A stretch of DNA of 64,000 bases from Streptomyces sp. CB02980 (lineage in GTDB: Bacteria > Actinomycetota > Actinomycetes > Streptomycetales > Streptomycetaceae), in NCBI RefSeq assembly GCF_014451325.2, contig NZ_JACSCH020000001.1, positions 781,782-845,781 of the forward strand, written 5' to 3'. Made by a program: the position numbers and the translations under genes. Each line of letters begins with the position of its first letter. Position 1 is the first letter of the stretch. The notes below the pieces were generated by a model that saw nothing but the letters and a program-made list of their open reading frames with translations, made no database searches and was not told the DNA's origin. Positions 26,214 through 34,728 of the stretch are shown here, piece after piece.

Positions 26214-26240
26214 ATATCAAACTCGATTCGAGTTTGATAT
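26214..26240. promoter_or_regulatory. 27-bp perfect palindrome, TetR operator
   Basis: The arms ATATCAAACTCGA / TCGAGTTTGATAT are exact complements around one central T. The palindrome contains two overlapping 5-7-5 sites of the island type, ATCAA-ACTCGAT-TCGAG (26216-26232) and CTCGA-TTCGAGT-TTGAT (26222-26238). It lies between the divergent DAO and TetR genes. Confidence 0.85.
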
Positions 26241-26342
26241 CGAGACGGAGCGATGTCAAGGGCAAGGACGCGATGCCGCCGGAGGGCTGCTTGCTAGACT
26301 GTCGACTCATGATCGACTTTGCTTGTCCGGCCGGGGGGTCGC

Positions 26343-27032
26343 GTGGTTGAGGAACGTACCGGCGAGCCGAAACGCGGCCGCTCGGCAACCGCCACTGCGG
26401 GAGCGCCTCAGGCTCCTGCCCGGCCGGAAGCGGCACTGCAGCGTCGCGGGGTGGCCCGGGTCAAGGCGATCCTGGACGCCGCGGAGGAGATCCTGGCCGA
26501 AGGCGGCTACGAAGCAGCCACCCTCAAGGCGATCGGAGAACGGGCGGGCATCCCGACGCCGTCCGTCTACCACTACTTCAAGGACCGCTACCAGGTGGAC
26601 GCGGCCATCATCACGCGTCACAGCGACGCGCTGCTGGGCGTGCTCGACGGCATCGACGGCGAGGCGTTCGGATCGGTCTCCGACGTCGTGGGCCTGGTGT
26701 TCGACCCGATCGTCGAGTACTTCCGGGCGCACCCGAGCTGTGTCCAGCTCTGGTTCTCCGGTCGTCACGAGGCTCTGAGTGCCCAGTTCCAGGAGTTCGA
26801 CGACCAGGTCGCGGAACGCCTGTGGCGACTGGGGATCGGTCGCGGACTGCTGCGCGTCGACACGCCGCTTCTCGTGATGAGGCTGGCGTTCGAAGCCGGC
26901 GGACGCCTCTTCGACGTCGCCTTCCAGCAGGACCCGAACGGGGACGAGAGGACGATGACCGAGGCGAAGCGGATGGTGACCGCCTACCTCGAGACCTACG
27001 CGGAGAAGGGCACGGCCAACCGGGCCGACTGA
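26343..27032 (+). CDS. TetR family repressor of the catabolic island (paralogue 1)
   Basis: A 229-residue TetR protein. The HTH region runs GYEAATLKAIGERAGIP and then SVYHYFKDRYQVD, followed by a ligand domain with EYFRAHPSCVQLWFSG. The DNA-binding part is nearly identical to that of the TetR at 37992 and the ligand domains are also similar, so the two are paralogues. GTG 26343 has a G-rich site (GGGGGG); a TTG at 26319 is possible. It is divergent from the DAO gene across a perfect palindrome, implying autoregulation. The effector may be an acyl-CoA or a related pathway intermediate (inference). Confidence 0.92.
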   Translation: MVEERTGEPKRGRSATATAGAPQAPARPEAALQRRGVARVKAILDAAEEILAEGGYEAATLKAIGERAGIPTPSVYHYFKDRYQVDAAIITRHSDALLGVLDGIDGEAFGSVSDVVGLVFDPIVEYFRAHPSCVQLWFSGRHEALSAQFQEFDDQVAERLWRLGIGRGLLRVDTPLLVMRLAFEAGGRLFDVAFQQDPNGDERTMTEAKRMVTAYLETYAEKGTANRAD

Positions 27033-27085
27033 CATCTCCGGGCACCAGCCGGGTGCCCGCGCCCTTCTGCGGCGCCGCACGCCAA

Positions 27086-27134
27086 GGGCGGGGCGGCCAT
27101 CGGCGGGGCGGCCGTCGGCGGGCCCGCCCCGCCC
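27086..27134. terminator. GC-rich hairpin between convergent genes
   Basis: The arms GGGCGGGGC and GCCCCGCCC flank a G/C-rich loop that itself repeats GGCGGGGCGGCC. It lies between the TetR stop and the stop of the minus-strand acyl-CoA ligase gene and probably terminates both. Confidence 0.6.
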
Positions 27135-27144
27135 TGGCGGTATG

Positions 27145-28680
27145 TCACCGTAGCGGGGCGCCCCACCGCACCTCTTCCCGGATCCGGTTCTTGAGGAGCT
27201 TGCCCCCCGCGTTGCGCGGGAGCGCCTCGGTGACGACAGTGGCGTACTGGGGGATCTTGAAGTCGGCGAGCCGGTCCCGACAGTGCGCAAGGACGGCGGC
27301 GAGGTCGATCTCGCCCCGGTCGCCGTAGAGGACGGCCCCGACCTTCTCGCCCATCACGTCGTCGGGCACACCGAGGACCGCGGCGTCCGTGACGCCGGGG
27401 GCGGAGAGCAGGACCGCCTCGACCTCCACGCTGGAGACGTTCTCACCGCCGCGGTTGATGATGTCCTTGATCCGGTCGACGATGTGGACCCGTCCGGCGT
27501 CGTCCACCCGGACGATGTCACCGGTGTGCAGCCACCCGTCCACGACCGCCGCTGCCGTGGCCCCCGGCCTTCGCCAGTAGCCGACCGTCACGTTGGCGCC
27601 GCGGACCACCAGCTCCCCGAAACTCGCGTCGTCCCCGATGGGGACGACGCCGAGGTCCACCGAGGGGACGGCGTAGCCCACGGAATCCGCGTGCTCGACC
27701 GCGTCCCCGTCCGGCAGGACGGTGATCAGCGAGGCCGTCTCGGTCATGCCGTACCCGTTGATGACTCTGGCCTGCGGGAACGCCTCTCGGAGGGCCCGCA
27801 CCAGGACGGGGGCGATCGGCGCGCCCCCGTACGCCACCGTACGCACGCCGGACACGTCGGCGCCGACGAAAGCCGGGTGGCGCAGCAGCAGGGCGTACAC
27901 CGCGGGCACGGTGACCAGGAAGGAGATCCGCTCGGAAGTGATCGCCTCCGGCAGCGCCGGCAGGTCGAGCGCGGGCATGATCACGGACGTGCCGCCGACG
28001 TACGCGGCGACCATGAGCTGCGCGTTGCAGGCGGTGACGTGGAACAACGGCACGGAGATCAGCGTCCGCAGGTCGGGACCCGCGTCGCGCGGTATGCCGA
28101 GGCAGCGGACCATGTTCTCCGCGCTGGTGACGAATGCCTCGTGGGTGGTCGGCACTCCCTTGGGATGCCCGGTCGTCCCCGAGGTGTAGAAGAGCGCGGC
28201 GACATCGTCACGGTCGGGGTCCGCCGTCACGTACGGAAGCCCGTCGGGCAGCGGGGCGTCGGCCGACAGGTCCACCCGCACGCCGGCGTCCTCGAGGACG
28301 AACTCGACCTCCGGCCGGGCGGACCGCGTATTGACCGCGACGGCGATGCCGCCGGCCATGACGGTGCCCCAGAAGGCGAGCACCCAGTTCGTACCGGCCG
28401 GGTACCGGACGGCCACCCGGTCCCCGTGTCCCACGCCGAGGGCGCGAAGCCCGCCGGCGACCCGCGTCGCACGCTCCCACAGCTGCCCGTAGGTGAGTCG
28501 ATCCCCGCCGAGCTCGACGAGGGCTTCGACGTCGGGCCGTTCCTCGACGTGCTTGCGGAGCAGGTCGAGGAGCGTCGCGGGTACGTCCGCGTAGTGGGGG
28601 TGGCCGTTCGCGTCTCTTGTCAGGTCGTCCTGGGGAAAGGGATCACGCGCGCGCGTGAGGGGAATGATGGCGTGGGGCAT
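27145..28680 (-). CDS. AMP-dependent acyl-CoA synthetase (fatty-acid CoA ligase type)
   Basis: A 511-residue ANL-superfamily enzyme that activates a carboxylic acid to its CoA thioester via an acyl-adenylate. Motifs: the P-loop YTSGTTGHPKGVP, the A5-type NGYGMTETAS, the hinge region TGDIVRVDDAGRVHIVDRIK, and the catalytic lysine region PRNAGGKLLKN near the end. The ATG at 28680 has a GAGGAGAG site. It is downstream of the aldehyde dehydrogenase gene on the same strand, after a 200-bp gap with a hairpin. In context it would activate the acid made by the GMC/aldehyde dehydrogenase pair. Confidence 0.93.
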   Translation of the reverse strand: MPHAIIPLTRARDPFPQDDLTRDANGHPHYADVPATLLDLLRKHVEERPDVEALVELGGDRLTYGQLWERATRVAGGLRALGVGHGDRVAVRYPAGTNWVLAFWGTVMAGGIAVAVNTRSARPEVEFVLEDAGVRVDLSADAPLPDGLPYVTADPDRDDVAALFYTSGTTGHPKGVPTTHEAFVTSAENMVRCLGIPRDAGPDLRTLISVPLFHVTACNAQLMVAAYVGGTSVIMPALDLPALPEAITSERISFLVTVPAVYALLLRHPAFVGADVSGVRTVAYGGAPIAPVLVRALREAFPQARVINGYGMTETASLITVLPDGDAVEHADSVGYAVPSVDLGVVPIGDDASFGELVVRGANVTVGYWRRPGATAAAVVDGWLHTGDIVRVDDAGRVHIVDRIKDIINRGGENVSSVEVEAVLLSAPGVTDAAVLGVPDDVMGEKVGAVLYGDRGEIDLAAVLAHCRDRLADFKIPQYATVVTEALPRNAGGKLLKNRIREEVRWGAPLR

Positions 28681-28737
28681 GGCAGCGGCTCTCCTCGGAA
28701 GGGCGTGGACCGTCGACGTACGCACGGTGTACGGGGT

Positions 28738-28796
28738 GACCAGGGCGTCGCAGCGACTCGACCTCCCCGGTGCGAGGTCGCGGCGACGCCCTGGTC
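28738..28796. terminator. Hairpin downstream of the aldehyde dehydrogenase gene
   Basis: A perfect 14-bp stem (GACCAGGGCGTCGC and its complement) encloses a second nested stem (CGACCTC / GAGGTCG). A related hairpin with the same outer arm sequence lies at 50122-50180. Confidence 0.7.
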
Positions 28797-28880
28797 GGAG
28801 TCGAGTCGGGAGCGTCCCTGGTGCGCCGACTCGACGTCTTGGTGGCGCGGACTGCCGGCACGGATCGGGCCGGCACCTGG

Positions 28881-30596
28881 TCAGCCGCGCAGGGCGGAGG
28901 CGAAGATCTTCGGCAGGGCGGTCCAGCGGGGCGAGGCGGCGAAGTCGGCGAGGAGTCGGCCCGTGGTGGCCGCCGTGCGGTTGCTGACGAACCACGGGGG
29001 CTTCGGGGACAGGGTCGTCCTGCCGTGCAGGATGGCCCGGGGCGCCGGGTGGAACGGACCGCGGACGACGGTGCGTTCCGGCCCGTCCAGGAGGAGGGCG
29101 TTGTGCACGACGCCGATGCCGCTCTGCACGTCGTCGAGGGTGTGGCCCGGGTAGGCGCCCCAGCTGGCGGTCGCGGTGAGGTAGCCGACGCCGGTCCAGG
29201 CGTTCAGGGCGACCGTCCCGTATCGGAGTTCGGCGATGACCTTGTCGAGCGCGTCTCCGAGCGCGGCGATGGTCCGGGGGTGCGCGATCAGGTTCACCCC
29301 GAGCGTTCCGGCGAGTCTCTCGTTCGCGGTGTGGATCGCCTCGTCGAGGAACTGTCCCATGTCTCCGGGGAGTGCCAGCACCGCGAGCACCGGTCCGAAG
29401 TACTCGGTGGTCAGGGCGGGGCCCGGATCGGCCGGGTCGAGGTCCGTGAGGAGCACCCTGCCCCCGGCGAGGCGCCGTGCGTCGGCGTACGCGTCGACGG
29501 CCCGGCCCACGCGGGCGTCGCTGCCCGGGTAGTAGGCGGGGCGCGCCGGCGCGTCGGACAGCGCCTGCCGGAGATGGGTGAGGAAGCGGTCCTTCTGCGC
29601 CCAGTCGGAGCTGATGAGGACGACCTGGCTGGCGACGCAGTTGTAGCCGCCGTTGTGGAGCTTCTGGGTGGCGATGTGCTCGGCCTGGTAGCGCAGGTCC
29701 GCCTCGGACCAGTCGCCCGGGATCACGATCGTCGGGGACACCCCGCCCAGTTCACTCGTCACCGGCTTGCCGAGCAGCGGAGTGCCGGCCGCCTTCCGGG
29801 CGGCGCCCTCCTTGCCCGAGCCGAAGACGATCGCGTCATGGGTGGCGGCGCTGCCGGTCATGTGGACGTGGGAGACCTTCGGGTGGTTCACGAGGTACCC
29901 GCCCACGTCGGCGCCGCCGGTGAGGATCCGTACCGCGCCCAGGTCGATCAGCGGGGCGAGGACCTCGCCGAAGACGTCGAGGAGACCGTCGGTGACCGGG
30001 TTGAGCTTGAGGGCCACCACCCGGTTGTTCGCGTACAGCTCGTACAGCACGTCCAGGATCGGGATCGAGGTGATGTTCCCCGCGCCCAGCACGACGCCCA
30101 CGCCGTCCGTCTCGGCCGGGCGGAGCTGGGCGAGGCCCGCGCGCGTCCGTACCTCCTCCTTGGTGACACCCGGGGGCATCCACACCTCGGCGCTGAAGCC
30201 GTTCAGGAGCAGCTGATCCCAGATGCTGTGCGGCAGCACTCGGACCGACACGCGCCCGCCGGGCGCCCGGCCGAAGGAGAAGTCGTCGACGGGGCTGCGG
30301 CTCTCCTCCAGGGCCTCGATGCTGGCGGCGAGCGAGCCCAGGGAGGTGAGGACGGGATACGGGCCGGTGATCCACTCCTCGCCGACCAGAGGGCTGTCCT
30401 CCGGCAGGCGTTTGTACGCGACGGCCGCGCGGACCCACTCCTCCGCGTGCTCGGTGGTGGAAACACGCATCCGCTCCAGGAGCTCGCGCCGCTTCGCCCG
30501 GTCGCAGGCGGCCCACGCGGCCTCGCCACGGACCAGGTCATCGACGGCCCGGTCGATCTCCCACACCTGCTCGGTGGTCGGCGACGACGTGGCCAT
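28881..30596 (-). CDS. Aldehyde dehydrogenase family protein
   Basis: A 571-residue NAD(P)-dependent aldehyde dehydrogenase, longer than the common 480-500 residues because of N- and C-terminal extensions. The cofactor region GVVLGAGNITSIP, the general-base glutamate in TSELGGVSPTIVI and the nucleophile cysteine in GGYNCVASQVVL are all present in order. The ATG at 30596 overlaps the stop of the GMC gene (ATGA). It would oxidise the aldehyde produced by the GMC enzyme. The C-terminal segment GPERTVVRGPFHPAPR recurs as a gene fragment at about 50.2 kb. Confidence 0.9.
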   Translation of the reverse strand: MATSSPTTEQVWEIDRAVDDLVRGEAAWAACDRAKRRELLERMRVSTTEHAEEWVRAAVAYKRLPEDSPLVGEEWITGPYPVLTSLGSLAASIEALEESRSPVDDFSFGRAPGGRVSVRVLPHSIWDQLLLNGFSAEVWMPPGVTKEEVRTRAGLAQLRPAETDGVGVVLGAGNITSIPILDVLYELYANNRVVALKLNPVTDGLLDVFGEVLAPLIDLGAVRILTGGADVGGYLVNHPKVSHVHMTGSAATHDAIVFGSGKEGAARKAAGTPLLGKPVTSELGGVSPTIVIPGDWSEADLRYQAEHIATQKLHNGGYNCVASQVVLISSDWAQKDRFLTHLRQALSDAPARPAYYPGSDARVGRAVDAYADARRLAGGRVLLTDLDPADPGPALTTEYFGPVLAVLALPGDMGQFLDEAIHTANERLAGTLGVNLIAHPRTIAALGDALDKVIAELRYGTVALNAWTGVGYLTATASWGAYPGHTLDDVQSGIGVVHNALLLDGPERTVVRGPFHPAPRAILHGRTTLSPKPPWFVSNRTAATTGRLLADFAASPRWTALPKIFASALRG

Positions 30597-32149
30597 CAGA
30601 CGGCTCCCTTGATGAGGTCGGCCGCCTTCTCTGCGGCCATGATCGTGGGCGCGTTGGTATTGCCTCGCGGCACCGACGGGAAGACCGAAGCGTCGACGAC
30701 CCGCAGGCCCTGCACGCCGAACACGCGCAGATCGGAGTCGACGACCGAGCCGATGGCACAGGTCGACGTCGGGTGGAACAGTGTCTGGCCGGACCGCTGG
30801 GCCCAGGCGAGGAGGTCCGCGTCGGAGTCCGAGGCCGGCACGTCGAACGGCTCCGTGACCAGGTCGGCGACGGCCGACTGCGCGGCGATGTCCAGGGCGA
30901 TCCGGATGCCCGCGACGATCGCGTCCCGATCCTCGGCCGTGGTCAGGTAGTTGTGCACGATCCGCGGCGCCGCGTCGGGGCGCGGGGAGCGCAGGGTGAC
31001 CGATCCGCGGCTCGTCGGGGCGACCACGCACGGCCCGAAGGAGAAGCCGTGCTCGACGGGCGCGCCGAGCCCCTCCTGGTGGAAGAGCACCGGGGCGGCG
31101 TGGAACTGCACGTCGGGGGCGTCCAGTTCGGGTCGGCTGCGGAAGAAGCCGCCGGCCTCGCCGATGTTGGAGGTCAGCGGACCGCGCCCTTCGCTCTGCA
31201 GCAGGGCGGCGTTCTCCGCGGTGGCCGCGCCGATGAGCGACTCGGTGTCGGTACGGAGGTTCAGCAGGGTCATGTAGTGGTCCTGCAGGCCTTGGCCGAC
31301 CGGCAGGTCCTGGACGACGTCGATGCCGAAGGGGGCCAGAGCGGCGGCGGGCCCGACGCCGGAGAGCATCAGCAGCTTCGGGGACGCGTACGCGCCGGCG
31401 GACAGGATCACCTCGCTCTCGGCGCGGACCACCTCGACGGCGCCGTCCCGCTCCACCTCGACGCCCGTGGCCCGGCCGTCCTCGATCACCACGCGGTGGG
31501 CGAGGGCCGAGGGGATCACGGTGAGGTTCGGCCGTTCGAGGGCGGGGTGCAGATAGGCGACGGCCGCGCTGCAACGCAGGCCGCCGCGCTGGGTGAGCTG
31601 GTAGCGCCCGACGCCGAACTGCGTCTCGCCGTTGAAGTCGTCGTTCGCCTTGTGCCCGGCCTGCTCGGCGGCCCGGACGAAGGCGGAGGCGAGCGGGTGC
31701 ACGGACCGGCCGTCGCTGACGGTCAGCGGCCCGCCCGCGCCGTGGTACCCGTCCGCGCCGCGCTCGTTGTCCTCGCCGCGCTTGAAGTACGGCAGCACCT
31801 CGTCGTACGACCAGCCGGTCGCCCCGGCCGCGGCCCAGCCGTCGTAGTCGGCACGGCTGCCGCGGATGTAGATCATCGCGTTGATCGAGCTGGAACCGCC
31901 GAACACCCTCCCCCGGGGCAGATAGGCCCGCCGTCCGCCGATGCCCGGCTCCGGGTCGGTGTCCAGGTCCCAGTCGAGGGCGGACTTGAACAGCTGGGGG
32001 AAGGCCGCCGGAACATGGATCTCCTGTGCCGTGTCGGGGCCGCCGGCCTCGATCAGGGCCACCCGGACCGCAGGGTCCTCCGAGAGTCGCGCCGCGAGGA
32101 CACAGCCTGCGGATCCTGCACCGACAATGACGTAGTCGTACATATTCAT
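30596..32149 (-). CDS. GMC family oxidoreductase (alcohol/choline dehydrogenase-like)
   Basis: A 517-residue FAD enzyme oxidising alcohols to aldehydes. Motifs: FAD site YVIVGAGSAGCVLAARLSED, the GMC signature GRVFGGSSSINAMIYIRG, the second signature SAGAYASPKLLMLSGVGP, the active-site histidine in LFHPTSTCAIG and the asparagine in GNTNAPTIMAAEKAAD. No signal peptide, so cytoplasmic. It is coupled by ATGA overlap to the downstream aldehyde dehydrogenase and lies 84 bp after the alpha/beta hydrolase, probably within the same operon. The start is ATG 32149 or the ATG six bases inside. Confidence 0.93.
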   Translation of the reverse strand: MNMYDYVIVGAGSAGCVLAARLSEDPAVRVALIEAGGPDTAQEIHVPAAFPQLFKSALDWDLDTDPEPGIGGRRAYLPRGRVFGGSSSINAMIYIRGSRADYDGWAAAGATGWSYDEVLPYFKRGEDNERGADGYHGAGGPLTVSDGRSVHPLASAFVRAAEQAGHKANDDFNGETQFGVGRYQLTQRGGLRCSAAVAYLHPALERPNLTVIPSALAHRVVIEDGRATGVEVERDGAVEVVRAESEVILSAGAYASPKLLMLSGVGPAAALAPFGIDVVQDLPVGQGLQDHYMTLLNLRTDTESLIGAATAENAALLQSEGRGPLTSNIGEAGGFFRSRPELDAPDVQFHAAPVLFHQEGLGAPVEHGFSFGPCVVAPTSRGSVTLRSPRPDAAPRIVHNYLTTAEDRDAIVAGIRIALDIAAQSAVADLVTEPFDVPASDSDADLLAWAQRSGQTLFHPTSTCAIGSVVDSDLRVFGVQGLRVVDASVFPSVPRGNTNAPTIMAAEKAADLIKGAV

Positions 32150-32233
32150 CCCGTCCCTTGAATGAAGAGTGCGTGGTCACGAACGAAGGGGTGGAGCGCT
32201 GCCGAAGAAGGGCCTGCGCTCCCCGGTGCGCCG

Positions 32234-33184
32234 TTATGTCCGAGGGGCCCGGTGACGCCCCGGGCGCCGGGGTGAACTCCGCGGATCGAGGCAATGCGTC
32301 AGGAAGTCGAGCTGATCGGCGAGCGCCCGCGCCTGTCCCGGTCCGTCGTAGACGTCGAGATGGTCGACCGGGTACTCACGCAGCTGTGCCGGCGTGCCGG
32401 CCCTGTCGGCCGTCCGACGCGCCGCTTCGGGCGGCGCGATGCGATCGTTCGTGCCGACCTGCACCAGAATCGGGCAGGTCAGGCGTCCGACAAAGGTGCT
32501 GGGCCGGTTCAGTCCGACCTTGAGCGCCGCACGGGCGCACACCTCGTTGCGGAAGGTGGGGCCGGCGAACGAGGCGGCGGTCTTCAGGGCGTCGGGGAGG
32601 GTCATCATCGCGAGGGATCCGGGATCCCCCACGACCGGCACGTGGTGCGGCGGTCGGCCGGCGAGGGCGCGAGCGGCGTCCCACAACCCGTGCCCTGCCA
32701 GGCGGCGCAGCGGGCGGACCCCGGCGTGGCGCAGGAGATGTGCCAGCGAGGCGAGGCCGTCCGTCACCGGCGTCAGGGACACGACCGCCGCCGCCCGGCC
32801 GTCCTGCGCCGCGACCACCAGGGCGTGACCTCCGGCGTACGAGGCGCCCCACAGCGCGACCCTGTCCGGGTCGACGCCGGCCAGCCGGCGGGCGGCCGCG
32901 AGGGCGGCATGGTAATCCTGCCGCTGGCGCCGGACCGAGACGTCCTGGCGTGGCCTGCCGCCGGAGTCCCCGAAGCCGCGGTAGTCGAAGACGAGCGAGT
33001 CGATACCGGCCTCGGCGAAGGGCTCGGCGTAGTTCAGCAGGCCGCTGTCGCGGGTCCCGCCGAAGCCGTGGGCCATCACCACACACGGTCGCCCGCCCGG
33101 ACCCGCCAGTCCCTCGTTCGTGGCGGGCACGTGCCAAGCGGCGCAGGTGACGCCGTGGCTGGTGAAGCGGATCTCCCTCTTCAT
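32234..33184 (-). CDS. Alpha/beta hydrolase
   Basis: A 316-residue alpha/beta-hydrolase. The oxyanion-hole segment VVMAHGFGG precedes the nucleophile elbow GASYAGG. The acid lies in VGTNDRIAPP and the histidine in YPVDHLDVYDG, completing the triad. A long basic tail follows the fold. The ATG overlaps the stop of the Baeyer-Villiger monooxygenase gene. In context it probably hydrolyses the ester or lactone produced by that monooxygenase. Confidence 0.9.
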   Translation of the reverse strand: MKREIRFTSHGVTCAAWHVPATNEGLAGPGGRPCVVMAHGFGGTRDSGLLNYAEPFAEAGIDSLVFDYRGFGDSGGRPRQDVSVRRQRQDYHAALAAARRLAGVDPDRVALWGASYAGGHALVVAAQDGRAAAVVSLTPVTDGLASLAHLLRHAGVRPLRRLAGHGLWDAARALAGRPPHHVPVVGDPGSLAMMTLPDALKTAASFAGPTFRNEVCARAALKVGLNRPSTFVGRLTCPILVQVGTNDRIAPPEAARRTADRAGTPAQLREYPVDHLDVYDGPGQARALADQLDFLTHCLDPRSSPRRPGRHRAPRT

Positions 33185-34728
33185 CACGCTCCCTCCGACC
33201 GGGACCGCGAGCGGGCGGGCGCCGCGGGGGCGGCGCTCCTGGTGAACTGCAGCGCATCGTCGTCGACCGGCTCCTCGCGCAGCCGCTCGATGTCCTTCTC
33301 GTACGCCATCTCGACCGTCCACGGTCCCTTGGTCCCGCGGCGGGGGAACGTTCCGATCCCGCGCTGGACGTAGCCCGAGGTCAGGTCCATGTAGGGCAGG
33401 CGGTCCATCGTGGGGTCCGTCAGGACCGGTTCGGCGGTGGTGTAGTCGTGGGAGTCCATGTGGTCGAGCAGACGACAGAAGTGCGCGCAGACCAGGTCGA
33501 CCTTGAGCGTCCAGGAGAGGTTCGTGTAGCCCAGCGCGAACACGAAGTTGGGCACACCGGAGAGCATCATGGCCTTGTACGCCGTCGTGTCCGGTACGTG
33601 TACCTGCTGCTTGTCGATGCTCAGCCGGATCTTGCCGAACACCGCCATGGTCAGACCGGTCGCGGTCACGACGACGTCGGCGGCGACTTCCTGGCCGGAC
33701 TTCAGCCGGATGCCGGTCTCGGTGAACCGTTCGATGTGGTCCGTGACGACCGAGGCACGGCCGGAGGAGATCGCCTTGAAGAGGTCGCCGTTGGGCACCA
33801 CGCAGAGCCGCTGGTCCCAGGGCGCGTAGTGCGGCGTGAAGTGGGTGTCGACATCGAAGTGCCGGGGCAGCTGCCGTCGCACGCCGGCGATCAGCAGCTT
33901 GCGCGTCAGCTTCGGGGCGCGGCGGCATGCCTTGAAGAGCCCGCGGGTGACGAAGACGTTCTTGCGCCGGATGACCTCGTGGGCGCGTCGGTGGCCGAGC
34001 AGTGTCCTGAGCGCGTTGGCGATCGCGTCCTTGGCCGGCATCGAGAACACGTAGCTGGGCGAGCGCTGGAGCATCGTGACGTGGGCCGCCGTGCGGGCCA
34101 TGGAGGGGATCAGAGTGACGGCGGTGGCGCCGCTGCCGATCACCACCACCCGCTTGCCCGCGTAGTTCAGCTCGTGCGGCCAGTGCTGCGGGTGTACGAC
34201 CTGGCCTGCGAAGTCCTCGATGCCGGGGAACTCGGGGGTGAAGCCGGCGTCGTGGTCGTACGGACCGGTGCCCACGAACAGGAACCGCGCCGTGAACCGT
34301 ACCGTCTTGCGGCCACCGGACGGCTGGGCCGTGACGGTCCAGCGACCGGTCGCCCTCGAGAAGTCGGCACCGAGCACGCGGTGACCGAGGCGGATGTGTC
34401 CGGTCAGATCGTTCTCGGCGGCCGTCTGCCGCAGGTAGTCGAGGATGAGGTGCCCGTCCGCGATCGACTTCCCGTGGGTCCACGGCCTGAATCCGAAACC
34501 GAACGTCGGCATGTCCGAGTCGGAGCGGATGCCGGGGTACTGGAACAGGCTCCACGTGCCGCCAATTTCGTCCCGTGCCTCCAGGATCGCGAACGACGTG
34601 CCGGGGCGATGGGCACGAAGGTGACTGCCCATGCCGATGCCAGAGATCCCGGCACCGATGATCAGGACGTCGACGTCTTCATGGGCGGCGGCCCCGGAGG
34701 GCGTCCGGCTGGTGTTCGTGCGGGTCAC
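33184..34728 (-). CDS. Flavin-containing Baeyer-Villiger-type monooxygenase (EtaA/MymA-like)
   Basis: A 514-residue FAD/NADPH monooxygenase that would insert oxygen next to a ketone. The first dinucleotide motif VLIIGAGISGIGMGSHL is followed by the family motif FAGQVVHPQHWPHE (FxGxxxHxxxWP) and the second motif VVVIGSGATAVTLIPSMA. Length and motifs match the mycobacterial EtaA/MymA type. The GTG at 34728 has an AGGAGG site and overlaps the stop of the acyl-CoA dehydrogenase. The ester product would go to the coupled hydrolase, and NADPH could come from the pntAB transhydrogenase in the same island. Confidence 0.93.
   Translation of the reverse strand: MTRTNTSRTPSGAAAHEDVDVLIIGAGISGIGMGSHLRAHRPGTSFAILEARDEIGGTWSLFQYPGIRSDSDMPTFGFGFRPWTHGKSIADGHLILDYLRQTAAENDLTGHIRLGHRVLGADFSRATGRWTVTAQPSGGRKTVRFTARFLFVGTGPYDHDAGFTPEFPGIEDFAGQVVHPQHWPHELNYAGKRVVVIGSGATAVTLIPSMARTAAHVTMLQRSPSYVFSMPAKDAIANALRTLLGHRRAHEVIRRKNVFVTRGLFKACRRAPKLTRKLLIAGVRRQLPRHFDVDTHFTPHYAPWDQRLCVVPNGDLFKAISSGRASVVTDHIERFTETGIRLKSGQEVAADVVVTATGLTMAVFGKIRLSIDKQQVHVPDTTAYKAMMLSGVPNFVFALGYTNLSWTLKVDLVCAHFCRLLDHMDSHDYTTAEPVLTDPTMDRLPYMDLTSGYVQRGIGTFPRRGTKGPWTVEMAYEKDIERLREEPVDDDALQFTRSAAPAAPARSRSRSEGA

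Noticed and set aside
27145..28680. A shared operator sought upstream of the acyl-CoA ligase, GMC and MBL (50351) genes
   Set aside because: No NTCGA-N7-TCGAN match was found in the gaps at 28681-28880, 32150-32233 or 50291-50350. These genes may depend on upstream promoters.
28881..32294. A very long open frame of about 1137 codons on the minus strand that seems to fuse another protein to the aldehyde dehydrogenase
   Set aside because: The first 560 codons are an Arg/Pro-rich out-of-frame reading of the GMC gene. The dehydrogenase starts at the ATG at 30596, which overlaps the GMC stop.
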